Notes under the pieces: model-generated
Database searches by the model: none
What the model saw: the letters and a program-made list of their open reading frames with translations, nothing else
What the model was told of the DNA's origin: nothing
Position numbers and translations under genes: made by a program
Part shown: piece by piece, positions 18,577 through 27,275 of the stretch
Position numbering within the stretch: position 1 is the first letter of the stretch
Layout of the letters: each line of letters opens with the position of its first letter
Assembly (NCBI RefSeq): GCF_029945925.1
Contig: NZ_JAQSDN010000065.1
Location: forward strand, 29,387 to 93,386
Source of the DNA: Polaromonas sp.
Lineage (GTDB): Bacteria; Pseudomonadota; Gammaproteobacteria; Burkholderiales; Burkholderiaceae_C
DNA: 64,000 bases
Direction: 5' to 3'

Positions 18577-19527
18577 ATGAAGCCCACCGTCGTCAGCGCC
18601 GACGTCCTGTTTGAGGACCACCGCGCCGCGCTGAAGTGGGAATGGGTGGCCGGGCTGGGTGCCTCGGAACGGCGCTTCGACGAGGTCGCCGTGCGTGCGG
18701 CCCGTTCCGGCGCCGACCTGGTCGGTTACCTCAATTACATCCACCCCTACCGCGTGCAGCTGCTCGGCGAACGCGAAGTCGCGTATTTGAGTACCGGCAG
18801 CCCGGAGGATTGCGCCCGCCGCATTTCGCGCATAGTCACGCTGGAGCCGCCGGTGCTGATCATTGCCGACGGCCAGGTGGCGCCCGACACGCTGCTGTCC
18901 ATGTGCGAGCGGGCCCAGATACCCATGTTTGCCACGAAGGAATCGGCTGCGTTTGTGATCGACGTGCTGCGGGCCTACCTGTCCAAACATTTTGCCGACC
19001 GCACCTCCATGCACGGTGTGTTCATGGACATTCTCGGTGTGGGCCTGATGATCACCGGCGAATCGGGCCTGGGCAAAAGCGAGCTGGGCCTGGAGCTGAT
19101 CTCGCGCGGGCACGGCCTGGTGGCCGACGACGCGGTGGACCTGTACCGCATCAACCAGACCACCATCGAAGGGCGCTGCCCGGAACTGCTGCAGAACCTG
19201 CTCGAAGTGCGCGGCATCGGCCTGCTCGACATCAAGGCGATTTTTGGCGAGACGGCGGTGCGGCGCAAGATGCGGCTCAAGCTCATCGTGCACCTGGTGC
19301 GGCGCGAAACGCTGGAGCGCGAGTACGAGCGCATCCCCTATGAGCCGCTGACCCAGGACGTGCTGGGCATTCCGGTGCGCAAGGTGATCATCCAGGTGGT
19401 GGCCGGGCGCAACATCGCGGTGCTGGTCGAGGCCGCGGTGCGCAATGTCATCCTGCAGCTGCGCGGCATCGACACCTACCAGGAGTTTGTTGAGCGCCAT
19501 CGCCAGGCCATGGAGCGGGGTGGCTAG
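18577..19527 (+). CDS. hprK: HPr kinase/phosphorylase
   Basis: HprK phosphorylates and dephosphorylates a seryl residue of HPr. The protein has 316 residues. The Walker A motif GESGLGKS is at residues 161-168, the catalytic His146 is in [11 protein letters not shown], and the signature [21 protein letters not shown] and C-terminal capsid-like [17 protein letters not shown] follow. It is encoded downstream of ptsN as in other betaproteobacteria, where it regulates the PTS-Ntr rather than sugar catabolism. Confidence 0.96.
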   Translation: MKPTVVSADVLFEDHRAALKWEWVAGLGASERRFDEVAVRAARSGADLVGYLNYIHPYRVQLLGEREVAYLSTGSPEDCARRISRIVTLEPPVLIIADGQVAPDTLLSMCERAQIPMFATKESAAFVIDVLRAYLSKHFADRTSMHGVFMDILGVGLMITGESGLGKSELGLELISRGHGLVADDAVDLYRINQTTIEGRCPELLQNLLEVRGIGLLDIKAIFGETAVRRKMRLKLIVHLVRRETLEREYERIPYEPLTQDVLGIPVRKVIIQVVAGRNIAVLVEAAVRNVILQLRGIDTYQEFVERHRQAMERGG

Positions 19528-19536
19528 CTCGGCCTG

Positions 19537-19597
19537 TTTTTGCTATTTATTTGATAGCTATTGGCGCAATAACCACGGGCCCTGAGGCCTGTTTTTG
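19537..19597 (+). repeat. Dispersed AGCTAT element, copy 3
   Basis: It shows GCTATTTATTTGATAGCT, then GGCGC, then GGGCCCTGAGGCC and a T-rich end. It starts 9 bases after the hprK stop and sits in the gap to convergent fur. Confidence 0.7.
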
Positions 19598-19634
19598 TTG
19601 AAATGACAAGCGCGCCAGCTGCCCCCGGCGTGGT

Positions 19635-20087
19635 TCAGCCGTGGTGCGGATGCCGCGGCGACACGGGACGGTTCGGGCACTTGTCCTTGGTGCAGTTGGC
19701 ATACATCGACAGCGAATGGTCGGCAATCGCAAAACCCTTGGCCTTGGCGACCGCGTGCTGGCGCTTTTCGATTTCCGCGTCGTAAAACTCCTCGACCTTG
19801 CCGCAATCGAGGCACACCAGGTGGTCATGGTGCTGGCCTTCGTTGATTTCGTAGACGGCCTTGCCGGATTCAAAATTGCTGCGGTTGAGCAGGCCGGCCT
19901 GCTCAAACTGGGGCAACACGCGGTACACCGTGGCCAGCCCGATGTCGGACCGGTCTTCCAGCAGGACCCGAAACACATCTTCCGCCGTCATGTGCCGCTG
20001 CTTGCCGGCCTGGAAAATCTCCAGGATCTTCAGGCGCGGCAGGGTGGCTTTCAGTCCGGTGTTCTTGAGTTCGTCGATGTTGCTCAT
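19635..20087 (-). CDS. fur: Ferric uptake regulator Fur
   Basis: This Fe2+-dependent repressor has 150 residues from ATG 20087 (MSNIDELKNTGLKATLPRLK). The winged-helix recognition region is DIGLATVYRVLPQFEQAGLL. Metal ligands are seen in HHDHLVCLDCGKVEEF (first Cys pair) and CTKDKC (second pair). The upstream ATG at 20144 adds an Arg/Pro-rich leader and was rejected. fur is divergent from bamE, the usual betaproteobacterial arrangement. Confidence 0.96.
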   Translation of the reverse strand: MSNIDELKNTGLKATLPRLKILEIFQAGKQRHMTAEDVFRVLLEDRSDIGLATVYRVLPQFEQAGLLNRSNFESGKAVYEINEGQHHDHLVCLDCGKVEEFYDAEIEKRQHAVAKAKGFAIADHSLSMYANCTKDKCPNRPVSPRHPHHG

Positions 20088-20183
20088 GGGGGAGGCTCTC
20101 CTGAGGAAAAGGGGCCGCGGTCGGGGCCTGTGCAGGCTCGGCATTCAGGGGCGGGAGGCGCGTACGCGGCGGCACCCTGCCGC

Positions 20184-20189
20184 TACAAT
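20184..20189 (+). promoter_or_regulatory. Probable -10 box for bamE
   Basis: TACAAT within CCGCTACAATGG lies 29 bases before the bamE ATG in the fur-bamE divergent gap. No good -35 was found, so this is only a candidate. Confidence 0.35.
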
Positions 20190-20218
20190 GGCCAATCATA
20201 TCGCTACACCCCCCTACT

Positions 20219-20809
20219 ATGTCAGCCATGCGTGCAAATTACCGTCGCGGTCTCCACACCGCTTTCGCCGTCCTGGCCTGCGCCGGACTGGCTGCCTGCG
20301 GCAGCGGCAAAGGCATGACCGGGGGCTTGAGCGAAAGCAGGATCAACCCCGTCAACTGGATCACGCCTTACAAGATCGAGATTGTCCAGGGCAACTTTGT
20401 CTCCAGGGAGCAGGTTGAACTGCTCAAGCCCGGCATGACCCGGGACCAGGTGCGCCAGGTGCTGGGCACGCCGCTGCTGGCGAGCGTGTTCCATGCGGAC
20501 CGGTGGGACTATGTGTTTACCTTGAAGCGCCAGGGCGTGGAGCCGCAGGCGCTCAGGCTCACCGTCTTTTTCAAGGGTGAGGCCCTCGAGCGGTTTGAGG
20601 GCGACGCCATGCCCAGCGAATCGGACTTCGTCGCCAAACTGGACTCCCGCCGCAAGCTCGGCAAGGTGCCGGTGCTGGAGCTGACCGAAGAGCAGCTCCG
20701 GGCCGCCGAAAAGAAACCGGCCGCGACGGCCGCCACCACCCCGGTGACACCCCCCGTGACTGCGCCGTCGGCCACCAGCTATCCCCCGCTGGAAAGCCCG
20801 GCCCGGTGA
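20219..20809 (+). CDS. bamE: Outer membrane assembly lipoprotein BamE
   Basis: This is a component of the beta-barrel assembly machine. The 196-residue precursor has a lipoprotein signal ending LAGLAAC, with the lipidated Cys at ~residue 27. The SmpA/OmlA domain ([28 protein letters not shown], then VLGTPLL and [11 protein letters not shown]) follows. The C-terminal tail is Thr/Pro/Ala-rich and longer than in E. coli. ATG 20219 or ATG 20228 could be the start. The last bases overlap the GTG of dapB. Confidence 0.93.
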   Translation: MSAMRANYRRGLHTAFAVLACAGLAACGSGKGMTGGLSESRINPVNWITPYKIEIVQGNFVSREQVELLKPGMTRDQVRQVLGTPLLASVFHADRWDYVFTLKRQGVEPQALRLTVFFKGEALERFEGDAMPSESDFVAKLDSRRKLGKVPVLELTEEQLRAAEKKPAATAATTPVTPPVTAPSATSYPPLESPAR

Positions 20810-21627
20810 GCGCACTGCAGCAGGCCCCTCTTCGCATCGCGGTGGCCGGCGCCAGCGGCCGCATGGGCCAGATGCTGGTCGAGGCCGTGCGTAGCAGCGG
20901 CGACTGCCAGCTGACCGGCGCGCTGGACCTGGCCACCAGCCTGGGTCTGGGAGCCGATGCCGCGGCCTTCCTCGGACAGGCCAGCGGTGTTTTGATCACC
21001 GCCGACCTGGCCGCCGGCCTGGGCGGCTCCCAGGTGCTGATCGACTTCACCCGTCCGGAAGGCACGATGGCCCACCTGGCCATCTGCCGCGAACTCGGCG
21101 TCAAGCTGGTGATAGGCACGACCGGGTTTTCCGATGCGCAAAAGGCCGAGATTGCTGCCGCCGCCAAAGACATCGCCATCATGATGGCGCCCAACATGAG
21201 CGTGGGCGTCAACGTGACGCTCAAGCTGCTCGAGATGGCCGCCAAGGCCCTGAACACCGGCTACGACATCGAAATCATTGAAGCCCACCACCGCCACAAG
21301 GTCGATGCGCCGTCCGGCACCGCGCTGAAAATGGGTGAAGTGATCGCCGGCGCGCTGGGCCGCGACCTCAAGGATTGCGCGGTGTACGCCCGCGAAGGCG
21401 TGACCGGCGAACGTGACCCCTCGTCCATTGGTTTTGCGACGATTCGCGGCGGCGACATCGTCGGCGACCACACAGTGCTGTTTGCCGGTACCGGCGAACG
21501 GATTGAAATCACCCACAAGTCCTCCAGCCGCGTTACTTACGCCCAGGGCAGCCTGCGGGCTGCGCGTTTTCTGGCCGGCAAACCGGCCGGCCTGTACGAC
21601 ATGTTCGATGTGCTGAACCTAAAGTGA
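20806..21627 (+). CDS. dapB: 4-hydroxy-tetrahydrodipicolinate reductase
   Basis: DapB is a lysine/diaminopimelate biosynthesis enzyme. The 273-residue protein starts at GTG 20806, overlapping the bamE stop (GTGA). The nucleotide-binding motif is [10 protein letters not shown], followed by GTTGF, the catalytic [16 protein letters not shown] and the C-terminal [17 protein letters not shown]. The overlap argues for translational coupling with bamE. Confidence 0.96.
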   Translation: MSALQQAPLRIAVAGASGRMGQMLVEAVRSSGDCQLTGALDLATSLGLGADAAAFLGQASGVLITADLAAGLGGSQVLIDFTRPEGTMAHLAICRELGVKLVIGTTGFSDAQKAEIAAAAKDIAIMMAPNMSVGVNVTLKLLEMAAKALNTGYDIEIIEAHHRHKVDAPSGTALKMGEVIAGALGRDLKDCAVYAREGVTGERDPSSIGFATIRGGDIVGDHTVLFAGTGERIEITHKSSSRVTYAQGSLRAARFLAGKPAGLYDMFDVLNLK

Positions 21628-21635
21628 GCACCTGA

Positions 21636-22280
21636 GTGAACGTGCTCGCGTTGATGACTCAAAGCGACGCCGTGACCGGCCTGGTGGCGGCGCTGCTGCT
21701 GCTGATGTCGGTGGCCAGCTGGGTCGTGATTGTCTGGAAAACCTGGCTGCTCAAACGCGCGGTCGGCGACGTGGCGCGCAGCACGGCGGTGTTCTGGCAG
21801 TCCGCCTCCGTCGAGGAGGCCCAGCCCAAGGTGGCGGCTTTCGACCGCGAGGCACTGGTGTTGCCCCTGATCGCCGCCACCCGGCTCCAGGCCGGCGGCA
21901 CGCTGGCCTCGGCCGGCGACAGGTCCCAGCAGCTGACGCGGGTCCTGCGCGATGCGCTGCATGCGGTGCTGCACAAGCTGCAGTACGGGCAGGTCCTGCT
22001 GGCCACCGTCGGTTCCACCGCGCCCTTTGTCGGCCTGCTGGGCACCGTCTGGGGCATTTACCACGCGCTGACCGGCATTGCCGCGGACGGCCAGATCACC
22101 ATTGACAAGGTGTCCGGCCCGGTCGGCGAGGCACTGATCATGACCGCCGCCGGCCTGGCCGTGGCCATCCCGGCCGTGCTGGCCTACAACATCTTCGGCC
22201 GCAACATCGGCCGCATCGAGGCCGATCTGGAAGGGTTCGCCTACGATTTGCGCGAGCTGTTGCTCAGTCGCAAAGACTGA
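21636..22280 (+). CDS. exbB: MotA/TolQ/ExbB proton channel family protein
   Basis: The 214-residue inner-membrane protein has three hydrophobic segments: ~residues 10-30 (VAALLLLMSVASWVVIVW), ~115-140 (LLATVGSTAPFVGLLGTVWGIYHAL) and ~165-185 (EALIMTAAGLAVAIPAVLAYN). The GLLGTVWG motif is typical of ExbB/TolQ. A GTG start lies 8 bases after dapB. With ExbD it should energise a TonB-type system; no tonB gene is nearby, and TolQ identity is less likely because TolA and TolB are absent. Confidence 0.9.
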   Translation: MNVLALMTQSDAVTGLVAALLLLMSVASWVVIVWKTWLLKRAVGDVARSTAVFWQSASVEEAQPKVAAFDREALVLPLIAATRLQAGGTLASAGDRSQQLTRVLRDALHAVLHKLQYGQVLLATVGSTAPFVGLLGTVWGIYHALTGIAADGQITIDKVSGPVGEALIMTAAGLAVAIPAVLAYNIFGRNIGRIEADLEGFAYDLRELLLSRKD

Positions 22281-22330
22281 CCATGTGCACCAAAGCCTGC
22301 AAAGCGACCGGCGTGGGAATTCCCTCTCCA

Positions 22331-22423
22331 CCAGCCGGGGCCGCGGAACCGGCTTCGCCGGGCCGCAGGCGCAGCGCCCCCTCGGGGGGCAGCGCAGTAC
22401 GCGAAGCGACAAGCGTGGGGGCC
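22331..22423. repeat. GC-rich ~100 bp repeat between exbB and exbD
   Basis: It begins CCAGCCGGGGCCGCGGAACC, contains a GGCTTCGCC hairpin and a CCCCCTCGGGGGG palindrome, and ends in AAGCGTGGGGG. It is the same family as 15922-16186 and 59399-59502. It widens the exbB-exbD gap to 150 bases. Confidence 0.8.
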
Positions 22424-22430
22424 AGTTAAC

Positions 22431-22877
22431 ATGACTTTCGGCCGCCTTGAACGCACCCAGGGCGCGCAGCCCATGAGCGAGATCAATGTCACCCCGCTGG
22501 TGGACGTGATGCTGGTGCTGGTGGTCATCTTCATCATCACCGCGCCCTTGCTGGCCAGTTCGATCAAGCTGGACCTGCCCAGAAGTGATGCCGCCCGGCC
22601 GAACGAAGCGCCGCAATTTGTCACGCTGGTGGTCGACAAGGCCGGCCAGGCCTTTCTGAACGACCAGCCGGTTTCCGGCGACCAGCTGGACCAGCGCCTG
22701 CGGCAAAACGCGGCGCTGAACCCCGACACGGAAGTGCAACTGCGTGCCGACGAAGCCGTGCCTTATGGTCGCATCGTCGAGGTTATGGGCATCGCGCAAA
22801 AAGCCGGCCTGAACCGCATCGGCTTCGTCGCGAACGCCCCCGCCACCGCAACGCCAGCCCCTGCGACCCGGCCCTGA
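22431..22877 (+). CDS. exbD: Biopolymer transport protein ExbD
   Basis: This 148-residue protein has a single N-terminal membrane anchor with the proton-carrying Asp in MSEINVTPLVDVMLVLVVIF. A periplasmic ExbD/TolR domain (FVTLVVDKAGQAFLNDQ, VQLRADEAVPYGRIVEVMGI) and an Ala/Pro/Thr-rich tail follow. It partners ExbB. An intrinsic terminator lies downstream, just before leuS. Confidence 0.93.
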   Translation: MTFGRLERTQGAQPMSEINVTPLVDVMLVLVVIFIITAPLLASSIKLDLPRSDAARPNEAPQFVTLVVDKAGQAFLNDQPVSGDQLDQRLRQNAALNPDTEVQLRADEAVPYGRIVEVMGIAQKAGLNRIGFVANAPATATPAPATRP

Positions 22878-22928
22878 AGGCGCTCCAGCGGGGCCAGCCC
22901 GCTCCAGCGCCTAAAATCCCTGCAACCG

Positions 22929-22955
22929 GCAGCCAGGGGCTGCTTCATTTTTTTT
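22929..22955 (+). terminator. Intrinsic terminator between exbD and leuS
   Basis: A GCAGCC-AGG-GGCTGC hairpin is followed by a T-rich tract with eight or nine T in a row. It ends 17 bases before the leuS ATG, so the leuS transcript must start very close to its coding region or read through. Confidence 0.75.
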
Positions 22956-22971
22956 CCATTTTCCGTGCGCC

Positions 22972-25641
22972 ATGCAAGACAAATACAACCACCTCGACGT
23001 TGAGCGCAGTGCGCAAACCCACTGGACCGCCGCGGATGCCTACCGCGTCACCGAAGACTCGTCCAAAAAGAAGTATTACGCCTGCTCCATGCTGCCTTAC
23101 CCCAGCGGCAAGCTGCACATGGGCCATGTGCGCAACTACACCATCAACGACATGCTCACGCGTTACCTGCGCATGAAGGGCTACAACGTGCTGATGCCCA
23201 TGGGCTGGGACGCGTTCGGCCTGCCGGCCGAAAATGCCGCGATGAAAAACGGCGTGCCGCCGGCGCAGTGGACCTACGACAACATCGCCTACATGAAAAA
23301 GCAGATGCAGGCGATGGGGCTGGCGATCGACTGGAGCCGCGAAGTCGCCACCTGCGACCCGAGTTACTACAAATGGAACCAGTGGCTGTTCCTGAAGATG
23401 CTGGACAAGGGCATTGCCTACCGCAAGACCCAGGTCGTGAACTGGGACCCGGTGGACCAGACCGTGCTGGCCAACGAGCAGGTGATTGATGGCAAGGGCT
23501 GGCGCACCGGCGCGGTGGTGGAAAAGCGCGAGATCCCGGGCTACTACCTGAAGATCACCGACTACGCCGAAGAACTGCTCGACAGCGTGAGCAACAAGCT
23601 GCCGGGCTGGCCCGAACGCGTCAAGCTGATGCAGGAAAACTGGATAGGCAAAAGCGAAGGTGTGCGGTTTGCGTTCACGCACGACATCCAGGGCGCAGAC
23701 GGTGCGCTGATCGGCGACGGGAAGATGTACGTCTTCACCACCCGCGCCGACACCATCATGGGCGTAACCTTCTGCGCCGTGGCACCCGAACACCCCCTGG
23801 CCGTCCATGCGGCGGCGGCTAACCCCCAACTTGCCGCCTTCATCGAAGAGTGCAAGTCCGGCGGCACGACCGAGGCCGAACTCGCCACGCAGGAGAAAAA
23901 AGGCGAGCGCACCGGCCTGTCGGTCACGCACCCGCTGACCGGCGAGAAGGTCGAGGTCTGGGTCGGCAACTACGTGCTCATGAGTTACGGCGACGGCGCG
24001 GTCATGGGTGTGCCGGCGCACGACGAACGCGACTTCGAGTTCGCGAAGAAATACGGTTTGCCGATCCAGCAGGTGGTCTCACTCCCTCTCATTCCGGGAG
24101 AGGGGGAGGAAAGAGCCTTCTCGAGCACAGTGTGGCAAGACTGGTACACCGACAAGCAGCAGGGCGTGGCCATCAACTCCGGCAAGTACGATGGCCTGGC
24201 TTTCAAGGCCGCGGTCGATGCCGTGGCCGCCGACCTGGCAGCCAAGGGCCTGGGCGAGAAAAAAACCACCTGGCGCCTTCGCGACTGGGGCGTGAGCCGC
24301 CAGCGTTACTGGGGCACGCCGATTCCCATCATCCACTGCGAGGAACACGGCGCAGTGCCGGTGCCGGAGAAAGACCTGCCGGTGGTGCTGCCGCAGGACT
24401 GCGTGCCCGACGGCTCCGGCAACCCGCTGCACAAACACGAGGGCTTTCACGCTGGTGTGGTCTGCCCGGTCTGCGGTAAACCGGCGCGGCGCGAGACCGA
24501 CACCATGGACACCTTCGTCGATTCGTCCTGGTACTACATGCGTTACTGCGACCCGAAGAACGACGACAAAATGGTGGCCGAGGGCGCGGCCTACTGGATG
24601 CCGATGGACCAGTACATAGGCGGCATCGAACACGCCATCCTGCACCTGCTGTATGCACGTTTCTGGACCAAGGTCATGCGCGACATGGGCCTCGTCAAGG
24701 TGGACGAGCCTTTCACCAAGCTGCTGACCCAGGGCATGGTGCTCAACCACATCTACTCGCGCAAGGGCGAGAAAGGCGGCGTCGAATACTTCTGGCCGGC
24801 CGATGTGGACGACGTGCATGACGAACAGGGCAAGGTCATTGGCGCCAAGCTGCGCAAGGACGGCTCTCTGGTGAACTACGAAGGCGTGGGCACCATGAGC
24901 AAAAGCAAGAACAACGGCGTCGATCCGCAGGACCTGATCGAGAAATACGGCGCCGATACCGCGCGCCTGTACACCATGTTCACCTCCCCGCCGGAGGCCA
25001 CGCTGGAGTGGAACGACGCGGGCGTCGAGGGCTCCTACCGTTTCCTGCGCCGCGTCTGGAACTTCGGCGTCAAGCTCGATGCTATGCAATTGGGAGCTGC
25101 TGGCGCCCGTCCCCAAAAGGCTGGAGCCGTATTTGACAAGGAAACGCAGGCGCTGCGGCGCGAGATCCACACGGTGCTCAAGCAGATCGACTACGACTAC
25201 CAGCGCATGCAGTACAACACCGTGGTGTCGGGCGCCATGAAGCTGCTCAATGCGCTGGAAGACTTCAAGGGCCAGATGTCGGCCGGCGCGGCGTTTGCCC
25301 TGCGCGACGGCATGGGCATCCTGCTGCGTTGCCTGTACCCCGCCACGCCGCATGTGGCGCACGCCCTGTGGGACGATCTCGGTTTTGTCAAAGACCATGG
25401 CGGTCTGCTCGATGCGCCCTGGCCGGAGGTGGATGCCTCCGCGCTGGTGCAGGACGAGATCGAGCTGGTGCTGCAGATCAACGGCAAGCTGCGCGGGTCG
25501 GTGACCGTGCCCGCCGGTGCCGGCAAGGCCGCGATCGAGGCGGCGGCGCTGGCCTCCGATGCGTTTGTCAAGCAGGCCGCCGGCGCCCCGGCCAAAAAAG
25601 TCATCGTTGTGCCGGGCCGCCTGGTCAACATCGTCGTCTGA
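22972..25641 (+). CDS. leuS: Leucyl-tRNA synthetase
   Basis: This class I synthetase has 889 residues, a little longer than E. coli LeuS (860). HIGH-like motif: [20 protein letters not shown]-like motif: [14 protein letters not shown]. Editing domain: [16 protein letters not shown]. The C-terminal domain ends [11 protein letters not shown]. Two segments look like repeat DNA read in frame: [12 protein letters not shown] (about 24079-24114), where the DNA is an inverted repeat, and [18 protein letters not shown] (25081-25137), a copy of the dispersed AGCTAT element. Both lie in length-variable loops, so the enzyme should be active. lptE follows after 11 bases. Confidence 0.97.
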   Translation: MQDKYNHLDVERSAQTHWTAADAYRVTEDSSKKKYYACSMLPYPSGKLHMGHVRNYTINDMLTRYLRMKGYNVLMPMGWDAFGLPAENAAMKNGVPPAQWTYDNIAYMKKQMQAMGLAIDWSREVATCDPSYYKWNQWLFLKMLDKGIAYRKTQVVNWDPVDQTVLANEQVIDGKGWRTGAVVEKREIPGYYLKITDYAEELLDSVSNKLPGWPERVKLMQENWIGKSEGVRFAFTHDIQGADGALIGDGKMYVFTTRADTIMGVTFCAVAPEHPLAVHAAAANPQLAAFIEECKSGGTTEAELATQEKKGERTGLSVTHPLTGEKVEVWVGNYVLMSYGDGAVMGVPAHDERDFEFAKKYGLPIQQVVSLPLIPGEGEERAFSSTVWQDWYTDKQQGVAINSGKYDGLAFKAAVDAVAADLAAKGLGEKKTTWRLRDWGVSRQRYWGTPIPIIHCEEHGAVPVPEKDLPVVLPQDCVPDGSGNPLHKHEGFHAGVVCPVCGKPARRETDTMDTFVDSSWYYMRYCDPKNDDKMVAEGAAYWMPMDQYIGGIEHAILHLLYARFWTKVMRDMGLVKVDEPFTKLLTQGMVLNHIYSRKGEKGGVEYFWPADVDDVHDEQGKVIGAKLRKDGSLVNYEGVGTMSKSKNNGVDPQDLIEKYGADTARLYTMFTSPPEATLEWNDAGVEGSYRFLRRVWNFGVKLDAMQLGAAGARPQKAGAVFDKETQALRREIHTVLKQIDYDYQRMQYNTVVSGAMKLLNALEDFKGQMSAGAAFALRDGMGILLRCLYPATPHVAHALWDDLGFVKDHGGLLDAPWPEVDASALVQDEIELVLQINGKLRGSVTVPAGAGKAAIEAAALASDAFVKQAAGAPAKKVIVVPGRLVNIVV
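25081..25137 (+). repeat. Dispersed AGCTAT element, copy 4, in frame inside leuS
   Basis: The sequence GCTATGCAATTGGGAGCTGC is followed by GGCGCCCGTC, AAAAGGCTGGAGCC and ATTTGAC, matching the intergenic family in order and spacing. It is read as part of LeuS, between the KMSKS region and the anticodon-binding domain. Confidence 0.7.
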
Positions 25642-25652
25642 AGGAAGCCACC

Positions 25653-26153
25653 ATGCAACGTCGCGTTTTCCTGTTGTCCGCCGCTGCGGCCTGGGGCCTG
25701 AGTGCCTGCGGTTTTGCCTTGCGCAAGGCTCCCAACTATGCGTTCAAGACCATTTACAGCGGTGCGGCCGAAACCTCGACGCTGGGCACCGAGCTCAACC
25801 GCAACCTAGAAGCCGGCGGCACGGTGAAGGTGATCCGCGACGCCCGCCTGATCGCTCAGGCGGACGTGATTCTCGACGTGTTGCTCGACCAGCGCGAAAA
25901 AACCGTGGTCGGCATCAACGCCTCGGGCCAGGTGCGCGAGTTCCAGCTGCGCACGCGTTTCAGGTTCCAGCTGCGCACGCTCAAGGGCAAGTTGCTGATT
26001 CCGCCCGCCGAAATTGTGCTGCAGCGCGACATCAGCTTCAACGAGTCTGCGGTGCTGGCCAAGGAAACCGAAGAGGCGCTGCTGTACCGCGACATGCAGA
26101 GCGACATCGTCCAGCAGATCCTGCGCCGCTTGGCTGCCGTCAAGGAGATTTGA
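25653..26153 (+). CDS. lptE: LPS-assembly lipoprotein LptE
   Basis: This 166-residue protein forms the plug of the LptD outer-membrane translocon. The lipoprotein signal is MQRRVFLLSAAAAWGLSACG with the acylated Cys at ~19. The LptE fold follows (FALRKAPNYAFKTIYSG, SGQVREFQLRTRFRFQLR, IVLQRDISFNESAVLAKETEE, VQQILRRLAAV). It lies directly downstream of leuS as in most proteobacteria. The start at ATG 25653 follows AAGGAAG. Confidence 0.93.
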   Translation: MQRRVFLLSAAAAWGLSACGFALRKAPNYAFKTIYSGAAETSTLGTELNRNLEAGGTVKVIRDARLIAQADVILDVLLDQREKTVVGINASGQVREFQLRTRFRFQLRTLKGKLLIPPAEIVLQRDISFNESAVLAKETEEALLYRDMQSDIVQQILRRLAAVKEI

Positions 26154-26158
26154 CGCGG

Positions 26159-26177
26159 CGGCCTGCGCCGCAGGCCG
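26159..26177. other. Hairpin after lptE
   Basis: CGGCCTGCG and CGCAGGCCG form a perfect 9-bp inverted repeat with a one-base loop, 6 bases after the lptE stop. It lacks a T tract, so it may be a 3' stabiliser or part of a rho-dependent end. Confidence 0.45.
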
Positions 26178-26189
26178 GAATACATGATG

Positions 26190-26244
26190 AAATCGGGTGT
26201 GAGCCCAATAGGGACGGGCGCAAGCAGCTATTAATTCAGTAGCA
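26190..26244 (-). repeat. Dispersed AGCTAT element, copy 5
   Basis: Read on the minus strand it shows GCTACTGAATTAATAGCTGC, then TTGCGCCCGTC, then GGGCT and ATTT. It lies between the convergent ends of lptE and the arginase gene. Confidence 0.7.
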
Positions 26245-26278
26245 CGAACAGCGCCGGTGCAGCCCGGTCTCTTGAAGC

Positions 26279-27190
26279 TCAGCGCATCAGCGTGCTTTTG
26301 CCGAACAGGCTGTCGATCAGTTCCAGCACCACCTCGGCCGTGCCGTTGCGCACATCCAGGGCCGGGTTGAGTTCCATCACGTCCAGCGAGGCCAGGCGGC
26401 CGGTGTCGGCGATCATTTCCATGCACAGCTGGGCTTCGCGGTAAGTCGGGCCGCCCTTGACGGCCGTGCCCACACCGGGCGCAATCATCGCATCGAGGAA
26501 ATCCACATCGAAACTCACATGCAGGTGGGTCTGCGCGTCCATGCCGGCCAGCGCCGCTTCCATGGTGTGCCGCATGCCCCGCTCGTCGATGTAACGCATG
26601 TCGAACACTTCCAGGCCCGACTGCCGGATGAAGTGCTTTTCGCCCTCGTCGACGCTGCGGATGCCGATCTGCCGGACGGCCGAGGCCTGGATCGCCGGGA
26701 CCACACCGCCAATGCCGGTCAGCTCGGCCGGGCCGTGCCCGCACAACACGGCCACGGGCATGCCGTGGGTGTTGCCGGTGGGGGTCAGGCTGTTGGTGTT
26801 GAAGTCGGCATGCGCGTCCAGCCACAACACACGCAGCGCCTGGCCGGTCTGGCGGCAGCGGCGTGCCACCGCGCTGATGGAGCCGATCGCCAGGCAGTGG
26901 TCACCGCCCAACAGGATGGGCAAGTCGCCCTCGCTGAGGGCCGAGAACACGGCCTCGTGCACCGATCGGTTCCAGGCGGCCACCTCGGCCAGGTGGCGGT
27001 AACCCTGCACGGGCGCTTGCCACGGGTTGGGCGGGCCGTTCAGGTTGCCGTCGTCCTTCACTTGCAGGCCGCGGCCTTCCAGCATGGCTTGCAGGCCGGC
27101 CACGCGCAGCGCCTCGGGGCCCATCGACGCGCCGCGGGTGCCGGCGCCGATGTCGGTGGGCGCGCCAATCAGGCGAATGCGTTGTGTCAT
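26279..27190 (-). CDS. rocF: Arginase
   Basis: Arginase hydrolyses arginine to ornithine and urea. The 303-residue protein carries all the binuclear manganese motifs: GGDHCLAIG, WLDAHADFNT and SFDVDFLDA. GNTHGMPVA contributes to substrate binding, as does ELNPALD. The gene sits on the opposite strand between lptE and holA, which are neighbours in the usual leuS-lptE-holA cluster, so it looks like a local insertion. Agmatinase is less likely given the overall RocF-type N-terminus (GAPTDIGAGTRGASMGP). Confidence 0.94.
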   Translation of the reverse strand: MTQRIRLIGAPTDIGAGTRGASMGPEALRVAGLQAMLEGRGLQVKDDGNLNGPPNPWQAPVQGYRHLAEVAAWNRSVHEAVFSALSEGDLPILLGGDHCLAIGSISAVARRCRQTGQALRVLWLDAHADFNTNSLTPTGNTHGMPVAVLCGHGPAELTGIGGVVPAIQASAVRQIGIRSVDEGEKHFIRQSGLEVFDMRYIDERGMRHTMEAALAGMDAQTHLHVSFDVDFLDAMIAPGVGTAVKGGPTYREAQLCMEMIADTGRLASLDVMELNPALDVRNGTAEVVLELIDSLFGKSTLMR

Positions 27191-27275
27191 GGGAAGGAGT
27201 ATGCCGTCAGCAGTCCGCGTCTGCCAAGGCAGGAGGGCTTGCTGCCAAACCCCCAGCCGCTAAACTTGGGTCACC

